From assembly GCA_001414485.1 (NCBI GenBank), contig LLEY01000002.1:124001-188000 (forward strand): 64,000 nt of DNA, in the 5' to 3' direction. The stretch comes from Calycina herbarum (lineage: Eukaryota; Ascomycota; Leotiomycetes; Helotiales; Pezizellaceae). A model generated the notes under the pieces. It did no database searches and had not been told where the DNA came from. It worked only from the letters and a program-made list of their open reading frames with translations. The number at the start of each line of letters is the position of its first letter. The first letter of the stretch is position 1. A program made the translations under genes and the position numbers. This document shows positions 33,997 through 45,582 of the stretch, piece by piece.

Positions 33997-35903
33997 ATGC
34001 ACATTTATGGTATCTTCCCTTCTGCTGCTGCCTACACTCCCGTAATAGATAGCTAATACAATGCTATAGATGCAATACTCTACACCATCCTCCCAACCAT
34101 AATCCTCCTCCACCTCACTCTAGCCCCCTACACCAAAGTAGAAGAATCCTTCAACCTCCAAGCAACCCACGACATCCTCACTTACCCCCTCACGAGTCTC
34201 ACCTCTTACGACCACACCTCCTTCCCTGGTGCCGTACCACGAACTTTCATCGGTGCCCTCATCCTCGCCGGAGTTTCCAAACCAATTGTACTTCTCTTTG
34301 GAAGTAGCAATGCTCAATTTATCGTCAGAGCAGTATTGGGAGCCTTCAACGCAGCATGTTTGATAAACTATAAGATAGGATTGGGAAGAGCCTTTGGAGA
34401 AGATGTTGGGAGATGGTGGGTTTTGTTGTTGATCAGTGGATTTCATGTGAATTATTATGCCTCGAGGTTATTGCCTAATATGTTTGCTTTTGGGTTGAGT
34501 GAGTTATCCCTTCCTCCTTTATATCCCCCCTTTTCAGAATGGTTTCTGAGATCGGAAATATAGCAACATTGGCATCCTCCCTCTTCCTCCCACTCCCCGG
34601 ACCCCGAAATCGGGAAGCCGACAAGAGGCGACAAATAAAAGCCATATCCCTCCTGGTATTCTCCGCCGTAGTTTTCCGCTCTGAAATCGCCCTTTTACTA
34701 TTCACACAACTCGCCTTATCCCTGATTTCATTCCGGATCTCGATAAAATCTTTAATCCTCACTGGTCTCATTTCCGGACTTTTGTCGATTGCGACAACCG
34801 TGGCTGTTGACTCCTATTTCTGGAAAAAGCCTCTGTGGCCTGAACTCTGGGGTTTTTACTTCAATGTCTTCGAAGGGAAGTCCGTTGAATGGGGGACGAG
34901 TCCTTATGGGTATTATTTCACATCCCTTCTCCCAAAGCTCCTCCTCAACCCGCTCATTCAATTCCTACTCATTCCCAGCGCGGTAGCTATCCCAGCTCTC
35001 AAACTCAAGACTTTGGAATTGGTGATTCCTGCGTTGGTGTTTGTGGCTGTTTACAGTCTACAACCCCACAAGGAGGCGAGGTTTATTATTTATATTGTTC
35101 CTCAAATGGTAGGTGCTGCGAGTCTTTCTGCGGATTGGATATGGAAGCGCAGAAGGAAGGATATCAAATACATGGCCGGTGCGGTGTTGCTTGTTGGTAG
35201 TATTTTGGGGTGTTTGGTTGCCAGTACGGGGATGCTACTTATTTCCTCTCTGAATTATCCTGGTGGCGCTGCTATCAACTCTTTACATGAGATTCTTGAG
35301 AAGGATTTGAGGATTCATAATCTTCATTCTGATGTCTCTGAAGTCAAAGTTCATATGGATGTTCTTTCTTGTATGACAGGCGTCACAAGATTTCAAGAAC
35401 TCCCAGGACATGAGATGGTGGCGGGTGGGAAGAGTATGAAGGTGGTATACGATAAGAACGAAGACCCGGATACCATCCTCACTCCAGAATTTTGGGCACA
35501 ATTCGATTACGCACTCATGGAAGAACCCGAAAGGGCTATCGGCAGATGGGAAATCGTCGACACGATTTTCGCCTACGCGGGAGTCGAATTCCTCAAGCCA
35601 GGAGATGGAACGAGTTTCTCGGAACACCTCGAGAAGGTTTATGCCGCGAACAATATCAGTGTTGTTCACCATGGCAAAAAGGAAGCTCCTGATGGAGAAG
35701 AAGTTAGAGATACACTTGACCAGCTGGAGAAGGGAGAGAGGGAAGGAGTGGAGATGAAGAGGATGAGGGTTAGAGCTGAGGAGATGAATCAGTTTGGGAC
35801 ATTTAATCTTTTGAGGGATGGGGCGAGGAGTGTTACGGGGGGGTGGTGGGTGGGACCGAGGATGAGACCTAGTGTTAGGGTTCTGAGGAGGGTGAGGGGT
35901 TGA
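33997..35903 (+). CDS. ALG12: Dol-P-Man: Man7GlcNAc2-PP-dolichol alpha-1,6-mannosyltransferase
   Basis: ALG12 adds the eighth mannose to the lipid-linked N-glycan precursor in the ER lumen, using dolichyl-phosphate mannose (GT22 family). Three exons (33997-34009, 34070-34502, 34538-35903) give 603 residues. The family loop APYTKVEESFNLQATHDIL, then YDHTSFPGAVPRTFIGALI, lies near the N-terminus and includes the acidic residues expected in the first lumenal loop. Further marks are YYASRLLPNMFAFGL, FRSEIALLLF, DSYFWKKPLWPELWGFYFNV, SPYGYYFTSLLPKLL and LQPHKEARFIIYIVPQ (the HKEXRF motif). Many hydrophobic helices follow these. The first exon is only 13 nt. Exon 2 must end at a GTTATC donor to keep frame; the nearby GTGAGT donor would not. 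Confidence 0.93.
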
Positions 35904-38900
35904 GGGTATGTATGATAGTTTTTATTTTTTGTTGTTTTATTTTGTTGCTGGTGTTTTGGATGTGGATACAACGACTGCGTTGAAGAATATGACTGCAGCG
36001 CAAAAGATTTTGCTGCAGCCAAAGGGAGCGTTTCCAAACATAGGTCGGGTCCCCGCTCTTACAACTTCGCGTCAAGTCATGGGTCGACTTCAAAGAGCTA
36101 CAAAATGGTCCGCTTAAAGGGCCTTCAGACTGCACTTGATGAATTCGAAAAAAGCCCCTTCCCCTTGGAACAATGTACATGTAAGATCTAATAAATCAAC
36201 AGGAGTGCCCTTGTTCGAGCCGAAATCAGAAGCGAATATCATTGTAGTGATACACATATCATTTGGCTCTTGCCCATGCAGGAGAGAATGTCTCTTCTGA
36301 TAATTTTAGGAGCAAAATGCTTGGCCATCACTCCGCGTACACCTACTTTATTTTGATTGTGCGCCGAACTCTGGGATGGTCAAATTCTTGTTCTGGGTTA
36401 TTTTGGAGAGTTCAGAAGTCTCGTTTCTGGCTCTTCTAAGTATTCCTGGACATTTTTCAATCCTAGATAGTTCGCGCAATCCTCGAGAAGGCTGGTGTAC
36501 CGGAATATCGACCGAATCTTTGACTCGGGTAAGCTCATGGTGCTTTGCTCTGGACAGCAGGAGCGATTTCCAGGTTACCTCTCTTTTGGTCGGGAAAACT
36601 CACCTTGGCTGTACTTTCCCATTTCTTTGGGAAGGCACGAGCAAGACCTAGCGACCCTCGAGAGAGAAATTTAGGAAGACGCTTATTCCCTCTCTACCTT
36701 GCTTTAGTCTCATCAGTCCATTTCGGAAGGCACGACCAAGATGAACGAGAAGCTGCTTTCTTCCGAGTACACCCTGAAAACTCTCTCGACGGATATTTTC
36801 GAAGAACTTTTAGGATGAATTCTTGATTCTCACAAATATTCTCGAGGAATTTTAAAGTCTTATATTATCTGAAGTAATCGACGAGGGTGTTTTACGGAGC
36901 GAAACGCAGGGTTTTTACATGAGAATAAACTCGAGGTGATTTGAAGTTTGCTTTTGCCACTTGAGTGAGGAATGAGCTAGGACTGACGATTTCAGGGGTG
37001 CCTTTCTTGGTTGCGCTTTCCCATTCAACTTAGAAGGCACGACCGAGGCATGCAGAATACCCTCGACACAAACATTCTCCCAGCTTGGCGAAGACACAAT
37101 TTGCTAATCTCTCAATCTCTTTTCCTTCTCGTTCGACATATGCTTATTTGTTGAAGTGGTTTCTCATTTGGAGATTATTTGTTTTGTGGAGGTGCCAACC
37201 AATACCACTTTTGCACACATCAAGACACATCAAGACACATCAAGAAAGCTTTCGCTGTGTAGAGGTTCGAGTAAGTAGCGTCTTCGTTGCTCCAGCCTCC
37301 TGGTTTAATTTAACATTATCCCAACAACTTGGAGAATCGGCAACCTAACTTCTTTCAAACAATCAATCACTTATTTTCAGTAATGCATCTGACTAACATA
37401 GTCAAGGTGTACTCAATTATCATGGATGACAACGCATGCGATATCTTCTCAATACAAGTAACGACTGCTCTTTCTTGTCTACTATCCATGCCACGAAAGT
37501 ACTTGCCGTCGTTCCATAATGGCAAGGCACTTCATTCCTTGAGAACTCAAAATCTTGTGATTGGGTTTCTCCAAATCTGACTCGGGTTTCAATTCTGCAG
37601 AGATAGCTCCTTGTCGATCTTTTTGCGCGGATTCAATTCGTTGATTTTCGTACTTGTTGCATCGATCGGTTGTTTATATTTAGCAGGGTGTTCCCTGATC
37701 TCAGTTGCTCAAAACCTTTTCAAAGAAATTTTTCAACTGTCCGAGACTCTTTCGCACATTTTGTTTACTTGGCTCGGGGAGCATGTAAGATTGGAAGAAA
37801 TAGTCGTCGAGGAAAGAGAAGAGATTCTCGATACACTTTTCCCCCTCCCCGAAGAAACAATGCAGCTAAACAGAGTTCGACAACATGCTTGTGTACGCAC
37901 CAATTGCGAGAGCGAAAAGGATAGAGTCATTGGGTATGTGAGATGACTTGACGAAAGGGAACTGGGTGCTCATTGTGCTACCGGACGAACTTGGAGTACT
38001 GTTACTGTCTGATTTCACACGGAAAAGGGAGGAAGAAGTGTAAGTCCGTCTTTCAGAGGTGGTCGTGAATCTTGTTTCCGAACCAAGGTGTTCAGATGCT
38101 GGGTAATCGCTACTTTGCTAAACTGGCCATACGCCACCATCTTCCACATGTTTCATTACCCCAAACATCCTCGGATAATCGGTGCATTAGTCGAGATGGT
38201 TTAGACGATCAAAACTTCAAGTATTTGATTGCTCTAAATCATTCTGACTAATGCTTTTGATTCTCCTGAACTATTTCGAATTTCCCAAACCCCATGGCGC
38301 ACGTATATTGTTTGGTTACAGTTGATATCCGTTTGGCTGACATTTCTTTGGGTTCCTTATAGGTGTGTGGCTTCCGCCAACTCAAGTGGCTTAAGAGACA
38401 CACGGAGAAGACGAGACCAATCTACGAAGCGCTTGGTAGCCATGCTCTGAAAACTTCCCAGCAATACACCGCTAACAGGTTGGTCCTTTTTTGCGTAGTT
38501 TTGAGTATATGTTCTATCGACAGTGTGCTCCCGGGGAGGCAGAGTTGTACTAGGCCTTGCATTCTGTTCTAATATGTTTCCCCCTCCATGTTGATTGAAT
38601 TACTACAGCCCTCGGAATTGAGAGCGCAACCAGCACCTGGAGATATCCTGTACTTGGTATGATATTGCTACTCGCATTGCCAAGAATAGCAATAATTGCT
38701 AATTCGAGGCCCAGTTCCAAAGTTTATAGCTCGATAGTCTTCGAAAAAGCTTTCTTCCAGCAGCCGCAGGACTGGAGGGAAATGTCGAGGTTGACGAATA
38801 TTGAAGATAACCTCTCGAACTTCTGCGAATACTTTGAGAGGTTCGAACTCTTGCTAGTGTTGATCTATGAGAGGCGTGCCATGGGGAGAGGATCTTCTAA

Positions 38901-39427
38901 GGGGCCTATTCATTGTCAACTTTGTAAGTTAGCAAATGCATCTTTTCTGGAAGGATGTAGGAGCCCACGAAACCGTTGAGAACTTCTTGTTTAGTTGAAC
39001 AGTTGAGTTATTCTTAGCGAAAGGTTATTATTGTTGTTTCTGTCAAGCTGGACCCTCTGCGCAGTCTGTGGATGTGTCCATGGGTAGAGTTGCAAGTGCA
39101 GATCTTTTGAGGTAAGTGGTCTTTGTGGTGCTGCTTTTGTTGTTCCAGTAGTTACAGCAGCAACCGACTTGCCTGTAGGGGGTTACACATACCCCTGTCA
39201 GTTTGTGATCGGATTGCTGCTTTATTATTAACAGAAGGAGGTCGGTCGGATAAACATTCCGCGCTGAATATTTCACCCACAACCCACACCTCTTCTTTTC
39301 TCTATCTTTCACCTTCCAAGCAACCAACCGTATCTCAATCCACAGTATACACTGCTGCAGAGGGGACTGAGAATTGTTGTTTATGATTCTTCTATATCTA
39401 CTCGTGGTCTAGTTACAATCCCCCATC
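35904..39427. other. Gene desert with short local repeats
   Basis: No gene is supported over 3.5 kb. A segment containing GGAAGGCACGA or AGAAGGCACGA, with similar context, occurs near 36631, 36726 and 37032. A 10-bp unit ACACATCAAG is present three times at 37215-37244. The frames at 36376-37946 and 38659-38979 show no domain and no consistent splice joins. Confidence 0.4.
37215..37244. repeat. 10-bp tandem repeat (ACACATCAAG x3)
   Basis: Three perfect consecutive copies in non-coding sequence. Confidence 0.85.
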
Positions 39428-42400
39428 ATGTATAATCCAGCAGCCTCTCGATCCCCTCCTCAAGCCAAGAGAGATGGTCTGCGACGCCAACTAACTCTAC
39501 CAAGTCTGAGATCTGCGGCGATTTCAGGGTAAGTCATCATATTTTCATCCTTTCTTCTGCACTAAAAGGGATCATCACTGATGGAAATTGTAGATCGAGC
39601 TCCTCGACGACGCGTCCAAGCGTCCATCCTGCTGCCGCCAAGGGCCTGCCTGTCTTCAAGGATTTGGATCCTGTCATTGGAAGCGAAACTATTCAAGTCA
39701 AGTCCGCATGGAGACCAAGTCCAATACTCGAACGAAAACCAACTTTGGGCTCGCTTCGCTCTAGTGCTTCTCGGAGTGGTGTTGAAGAACCATCTCCTCG
39801 AGAGCCGCAAGCACTACCAGTTCGCGGAATGAAGGTATTACCATCACGGTCTTTTACTACACCTTCTCGCCCTCTGGGGTCAAGAAAAGTGCTCTTTGAT
39901 GCTGATGAACCTTCCCCTTTCTCGCCTCAAACGCCCCCTGTCGCCTCGAGTCGACTACCAATACGATCGTTTACTACCCCTTCTCGTCATCATCTAAAGC
40001 CACACAAAACAAGTTCTCGTTTTGGGGAACTTTCTCCTCAATCAGCTCAAGAGCCCGTTGTTCCAGTCTCGAGGCAAATACCAACACGCTCTTCCACGGC
40101 ATATTACCGTCATGAAATAGCACCAGATAAAGTACGTTATATGGTTGAAGACCGGTCTACTTCTGCCACAAAACCACAGCCCGCAGCCGTTCGTAGAGCA
40201 GTTACGGCCTCTGAGGCAAAGAGACAAGATTCCCCCTCCTCAACTGTCTCAGCAAGTCCGATATATACACCAACCCGCGCACCTGGAGCCACTCGGCTGT
40301 TAGGGCGTGCACCATTCTATAGGAACCCTCAACCATCTGCCTCCTCGCCGTCATCGAAAGTCCCTCGTCCGCTAGGAACATCTCGAATTGCTTCTGCTTC
40401 GGCTATCTCTCTCCGCCAAGGAGACTCTCCATTTCAACGGGCAATGCATGCTGGTCTTGGGGGCTCTGCATTTGGTAGTAACTTGGCTGCTCAACCTCGC
40501 AAGGCTGGTGGCGCGTCTGGTCTGAATTCTGATGTAGCTGCTGCTGGCCACTACAATTCTTCTGGCTGCGGCGTGTCAGACCAACTGGAGGATTGCCTTC
40601 CTAAAGGAGGAAGAGGTATCATCAATAACCTCGGAAGCAATCTAACCAGCCCCAAAGAACAAGAGGAGTTGACCGAGTGGCATATAAAAGAACAAGAAGC
40701 AGGTGGACGAAGAAGAGAAAGAAGATTTGAGCAAAATCAAAGAACGGAGGAGGCTTCAAATCCACTGGATAGACGTGCACCACTGGAAATTGGGGCCTCT
40801 CAATTTTTTGTTAGACCTCTGCATATTCGCAAACAAAGGCTTGCAGCCTCTCCTGCCGGGAGTACTGTGGGGGTAGCGAGGCCCGAGAGCCTTGCTCAAG
40901 AGGGCGGCGGTGGGTCTATCAGTATCTCACCCCGCCAAATCTCGGTTGCCGATTCTTCGACAACAACACCACCACGACGAATCATGGCCGACTACATAGA
41001 GAGTATGGATGAGCCTAGCAGATCCCAGTTCGTTGGATCTGCTAGGCTCTCCATGCTGCTCTTGGAGACCCTTGAATGGAGACAAGGTGGTGAATTGGGC
41101 GACGAAATCTTCTTCACTCAACCAGCCAGCGCCGCCGAAGGATCCGATGATGATTCGGTCTCAAGTGTTTCAACCTCAATCTTGGATCCTCAGGATCAAT
41201 CAACAACGGCAATGAATCAAGTTGCTGTCGTCGAATGTGCCGCTCAAGATCAACGACCACCAGCGACTACGGTTCAAGCTACCCTCGTCGACCTCACCGT
41301 TCAAGATCAGCCACCACCATCAATCACCGATCAAGCTACTATCGTCGAATCCGCCGGTCAAGATCAACATCCACCAGCAGTTACAGATCAAGCTACCTTT
41401 ATCGACCCCGCCTTCCCAGAGCGGCCAACACCTGAGGAGGAGAGAATTGCGCGGCACTTGGAGAACTTGGACGATTTGTTTGCTGCACGCACCGCCATGG
41501 ATCGTCTCTGGGAGGACAAGCCAGGTCTTGTGAAAGACAAGCTCACCGTGTTCAAGCCCATCTTTCCATATCTTGCGAAGCACTGGTGCCCTATTATTCT
41601 CGAGAAGGAGATGCTCTACTGGGCCTATATCTGTGTCCACGATGACGGTTTTGACCCCCTGGTCGTTCACAAATTATATGTAAGTCCCACCACCAGCGAG
41701 CCCCTCTTCATCACGACCTTCATGCTAACTAATGGTTTCTAGGAGTATGTCTTGATGGCGCAGCCCTCGCATTTACGTGTTTGCTAACTAATCTTGTTAT
41801 ACAGAGGAAGCGACGCACCGCTTGCCATGGATCGCAATGCCCTGAATAGTCTTATTCATTCTGCAATGAAGTTTCAAGATAAGCTTCTCGAGCGGCCGCA
41901 GTACCACCCTTCTGGAATTCCAAAACACTTTGGACTTCCAAGAGCCGGTGTCAAGCCTATGAGAACCATGTGGAACGATGCTTGTGAGCGTGTAAGTTGT
42001 CTTCGTTCCATCTCCCAGAACCACAGTCTGACACAAGTCAATAGATCCGGGATGCCTTCACACGAAGACAAGGCGAATCATCTGACGCTGTAATTGTTTC
42101 TATACCCTGGCACTCTTGGATCCCACTAACATGTCATAGGCGGAGTTTCGGTTCTACAAAATGATGATAGAAATTAAGGACAACGCCGAGAAGTTCGACC
42201 GAGCATGGGGTGAGAAGGAAGCACCAATGTCAGAGCTGAAGAATGACTTGACTCTCTTCGAACCGTACCAAGAACCAAGCTTTGACACCTCCGATTCCGA
42301 CGACTCCTCTGACGACTCGGACGACTCTTCTGACTCCGACGATTCCGACGAATCTGGTAACGATTCTGCATACGGCGGTTCACAAGGAAATACAATTGGC

Positions 42401-42520
42401 AACGGCAGCGATTCTGAGGATGAGGATGAGGAAGACAACGGTGATAATAGCACTTCTCAGGCTAAGGTTGCTAAGTTTCAAATTGGGCCTGACAGCGATT
42501 CTGAGAGCGAGGATAATTAG
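39428..42520 (+). CDS. Unrecognised 933-residue disordered protein with ordered C-terminal domain
   Basis: I do not recognise this protein. Exons 39428-39528, 39594-41679, 41743-41744 (2 nt), 41805-41991, 42045-42089 and 42140-42520 join in frame. Residues up to about 580 are Ser/Pro/Arg-rich with repeated RSFTTPSR motifs (basic, phosphorylatable). A repetitive section follows with four DQxT(I/L/F)(V/I)(E/D) units of about 20 residues. The ordered part runs from ERIARHLENLDDLFAARTAM through FPYLAKHWCPIILEKEMLYW, KFQDKLLERPQYHPSGIPKH and ACERIRDAFTRRQGESSDA, and is mostly helical. The C-terminus is a DDSSDDSDDSSDSDDSDE acid tract. The N-terminus suggests a nuclear or cytoskeletal linker, but that is a guess. 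The splice solution around 41680-41804 is unusual. Confidence 0.72.
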
Positions 42521-42849
42521 AAGAATTGATGTTTTCAGACATTTTGCGTTTTTTGTGATAGTGAATTGAAGTCGTGATGTCACAGTGAATTGTTGATGTT
42601 GATGTTTTGGCCTTGATTCTAAGGCACAAAGATAGAGTTACTAGCCGAGAGAGCCGCTTTTTCTTAAGACTCTCTAGTAAATGGTTCTTGATTATAATGA
42701 TTATCTATAAGATTAGAAGAAGGAAGTAAAAATCAGGATATTACTAGAATGTTTACTTCTAATAAGATCTATTCTATAGTTTAATTATCTTATCTTATCT
42801 ATTTTATTTTAGTTATTCTATTTATCTAAGATATCCCCCGTCGTGTCTT
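42521..42849. other. AT-rich spacer before the HET remnants
   Basis: Strongly AT-rich, with repeated TTATCTTATC and TATTTTA strings and no coding frame. The composition resembles RIP-mutated repeat DNA. Confidence 0.45.
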
Positions 42850-43429
42850 GTCAGTACGCGGCTTCACTGTGGACAGCGTCGCGAAATGCACAGCCGCTCA
42901 GAGGCAGATACGAAATGATGGCGTTAGATAGCACGCTATTCTCCAACTATGGGAGAACAACATGGGCGGACCATGGAGGGATGATCCAGAGAGTAAAAGG
43001 TCGTTCAATCGCACCATTACAGCAGATTGCTGGCCAGAGAGCTCTATCAGCTGGGAACACCGCATTGATCGCCACGGTCCTCTAGACCCGAAACCGGAGA
43101 ATGAAAAGTACAGAACTTGTATAGACGTGGCATGTCTAAACCGCACATTTTTCATGACGGAAGGCGGAAGATTTCGCTTGGGGTCTAGCAGTGTCAAGAA
43201 AGGAGATCTTGTCAGCGTATTTCTTGGTAGTTGCGTGACTTTCATTCTGAGGCGCTGTAGCAAAGGCGACTTGAAAGGACCACGAGCCGACCTACAATTC
43301 GGAGACACGCGAGAGTACTTCAAGCTTGTAGGAGAAGCGTATGTCGATGATATCATGTATTACGAAGGCGACATTCAGGCAGATATCTCAAACGGAAAGG
43401 CCAAGACTAGAGAGTACAACCTGCTGTAG
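42850..43429 (+). pseudogene. C-terminal fragment of a HET-domain protein gene
   Basis: HET-domain proteins mediate heterokaryon incompatibility and related cell death in filamentous ascomycetes. The frame at 42962-43429 shows the conserved C-terminal end of that family: FNRTITADCW, CLNRTFFMTEGGRFRLG, VKKGDLVSVFLGSCVTFILR, and YFKLVGEAYVDDIMYYEG before the stop. The catalytic-like N-terminal HET domain does not precede it. Upstream frames are short and out of phase, and AT-rich DNA begins at once. I read it as the surviving 3' end of a dead gene, though a small expressed product cannot be excluded. Confidence 0.7.
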
Positions 43430-43449
43430 ATAGTTGGACGCGCTGTCAT

Positions 43450-43604
43450 CCCTGACAGGGCTACGCCAAACTGTGGGATGGCTCTCCGCCGTTTGCGATA
43501 TCTAGACCGCTAACGTTTTATGTGGATAGATGTCGTTTGCATCAACCAAGATGGGGGAGGGAAGTGTTCAAGTCTTGATCACGAGCTCCATCTTCAGATC
43601 AACT
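43450..43604 (+). pseudogene. N-terminal HET-domain motif fragment
   Basis: The frame through 43478-43560 reads ALRRLRYLDR, a TAA stop at 43511, then RFMWIDVVCINQDGGG. The core WID(A/V)xCINQD is the central signature of the HET domain and normally sits in the first third of the protein, after ALRxLR. Here it lies downstream of the C-terminal fragment on the same strand, with a stop inside. It is a relic of either a second tandem copy or a rearranged gene. Confidence 0.7.
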
Positions 43605-44498
43605 GACGGTCATGGTATCGCTTGGGGCAAGCTCCGATGAAAGCAATATGCTATTGGACCTACTTGTCAAAGTGGACGGGCGATTAAGTGCTCTCGAGGG
43701 TCTGGTTCGGACCTGCACTCGGGGCGGAGTTGAACGATACTCAGAATTCAAGCAGCATTTCTGGCTATGAGTCGTCGCCGGTATTGGACAACAGTGTGTT
43801 TCATTCAGGGGATCTTGTGGGCTTCTTCCATACAACTCTTGTGCCGCTGGAATGCCGTTTCCTGGATCGACTTCTATACGGGTCTTAGAGTCATCAAACT
43901 TAACTTGGACCAATGAAAGGTGTCTTAGCAAAGTCAGCCACTGTGGGACAAAATGCGGCTGAACGTCCACACAGCACCATGGGGTTAGATTGAGAGAAGT
44001 AGCTGCGGAACTTTAGTAATGTCCAAAATTAGAGTAAATTGGTGTATATTGTAATGATGGGGTTTTAGTGCGGGTTCCCAGCCGCGGTTTTAACTTCGCG
44101 AGTTGACAAGTACAGAATTGCTTTTTCCTGACAGTTGAACACAGAAGTTGGGGGATATTTCTAAAATAACACAGAGCAACTTTAGATCAGAAATATTAAA
44201 GATTTGGGATTACAGAAAGGCCCCAAATATAGCCTTTTGAAAAACTCCTCTCTCGGTTAAAAAAGGAGCGTAAATCTATACTGAGAATCAAAGCACTTAC
44301 CCAGAGATTTGTATTGAGCAAAGCAATAGTATCCAGTCACAGAATCTTTGGTGGTAAATATATCAAACAGTTTATAAAAGTTGTAAAACGAGTGATTGTG
44401 AACGATAAATTCCTCCACCTTTGCCCATTTCCCAACCTAGACAAGCGACAAGGAACAAAAATACTATGATTCTGCTCCATTTTTGAGGCCTTCATAAC
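43605..44498. other. Degenerate AT-rich stretch
   Basis: A short open frame from 43614 (MVSLGASSDESNM...) ends within about 55 codons and could be further HET-gene debris. The rest is AT-rich with no gene seen. Confidence 0.35.
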
Positions 44499-45199
44499 TT
44501 AATAAGGGTTTTTGACTGTACTATATTGTGCTTGAGCGCAACCCAACTTGTTTGCTTCACACATACTAATTAGTTTTTGCGAGATACATACGCATGCATT
44601 ACTTACTTTTACTACCTGCGCTATAAATGCAGTCATCTTCACCCCAATACGCATATCCAAAGTTGGTGGGAACCATGCCTGTCCATTGGCAACCAGAAAA
44701 GGATACTCCCTGATCTGTTCCAATGCAGGTTTTGACTGTAGTGTCGCCATTGATCGAGACGGTATCTGATTTCCAATCAGTGGACACTACGACCCTAACC
44801 GTCGGAAGACTTGTTTGTGTCGTGGGCAGCATTTTGAGCTGCCCAACTTCAGTTACTATTGAGGGCGAGTGAGATTCAAAGTAATATATATGAATAATAT
44901 ACCTCTAGAGTGGCTATTGATGTTTGTTATTTGTTTGACTTCGAATTCATGAATGCTAATCAAATTTGATTCCGAAAGCGATGCAGCGTCAAAGTCTCTA
45001 CTGTTATAGAACTCGAGACGAACAATGCTCTCCTTGTATACTTGGCTTGAAATTAAGTCAGCAGCTACTAATCACTTCAACTTCATTGGATCTTACCACT
45101 CGACTCCCACATATCTAAAGGGGGTAAACCCTTTCTGAGAGACTGAAGTGTAGCAGTGTTTTCCATCAACCGTCAGCTTGAATACGGTGTGAGGAGTCC
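44499..45199 (-). CDS. Unrecognised protein, 5' end unresolved
   Basis: Four exons join in phase: 45097-45199, 44903-45045, 44607-44855 and 44499-44515. They read RTPHTVFKLTVDGKHCYTSV, FEVKQITNINSHSRV, VRVVVSTDWKSDTVSING, IGTDQGVSFSGCQWTGMVP and AYWGEDDCIYSAGSKIKNPY. The introns are GT..AG with good acceptors, which argues for a real gene. Five cysteines and a beta-strand-rich feel suggest a small folded, possibly extracellular domain, but no signal peptide or start was found. A candidate upstream exon near 45255-45310 is ambiguous. It lies in the degenerate island next to the HET fragments, so truncation is possible. No function is proposed. Confidence 0.45.
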
Positions 45200-45582
45200 C
45201 TAGGAGGAGTAATGTGTTAGCATGCCTTCTTGCTTGTATTCCAAACTACTTACTAAGTCGCCTACACTGTAACCGAAACTCGTGATAATCTTGATATGAT
45301 ACCTATATTAATTAAATTCCGATGCATTTTGAAAGAATGTGCAGGAGGCAGGTGTGCCGGGAAGAAATCGTTCACAAAATGAAAGTGGCTGGCTGCTTGC
45401 TCAGCCGCAGCAGTCAGGGGTAGCTGGTGCCTAGAATATACCCCTTTTCAAAGGAGGACGAATTCTTCCACTAAAAATACGTAGTTTATATGCCTAGAAA
45501 AGTATCAATGCCATATATTTACCAAATACCCATTGGTATACTTGAAGGACTTAAACTACTCAGTAAGCAGAGAGATATTTGA

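Noticed and set aside
37329..37946. Consecutive plus-strand frames that might be exons
   Set aside because: No splice joins give a sensible protein and no motif was recognised.
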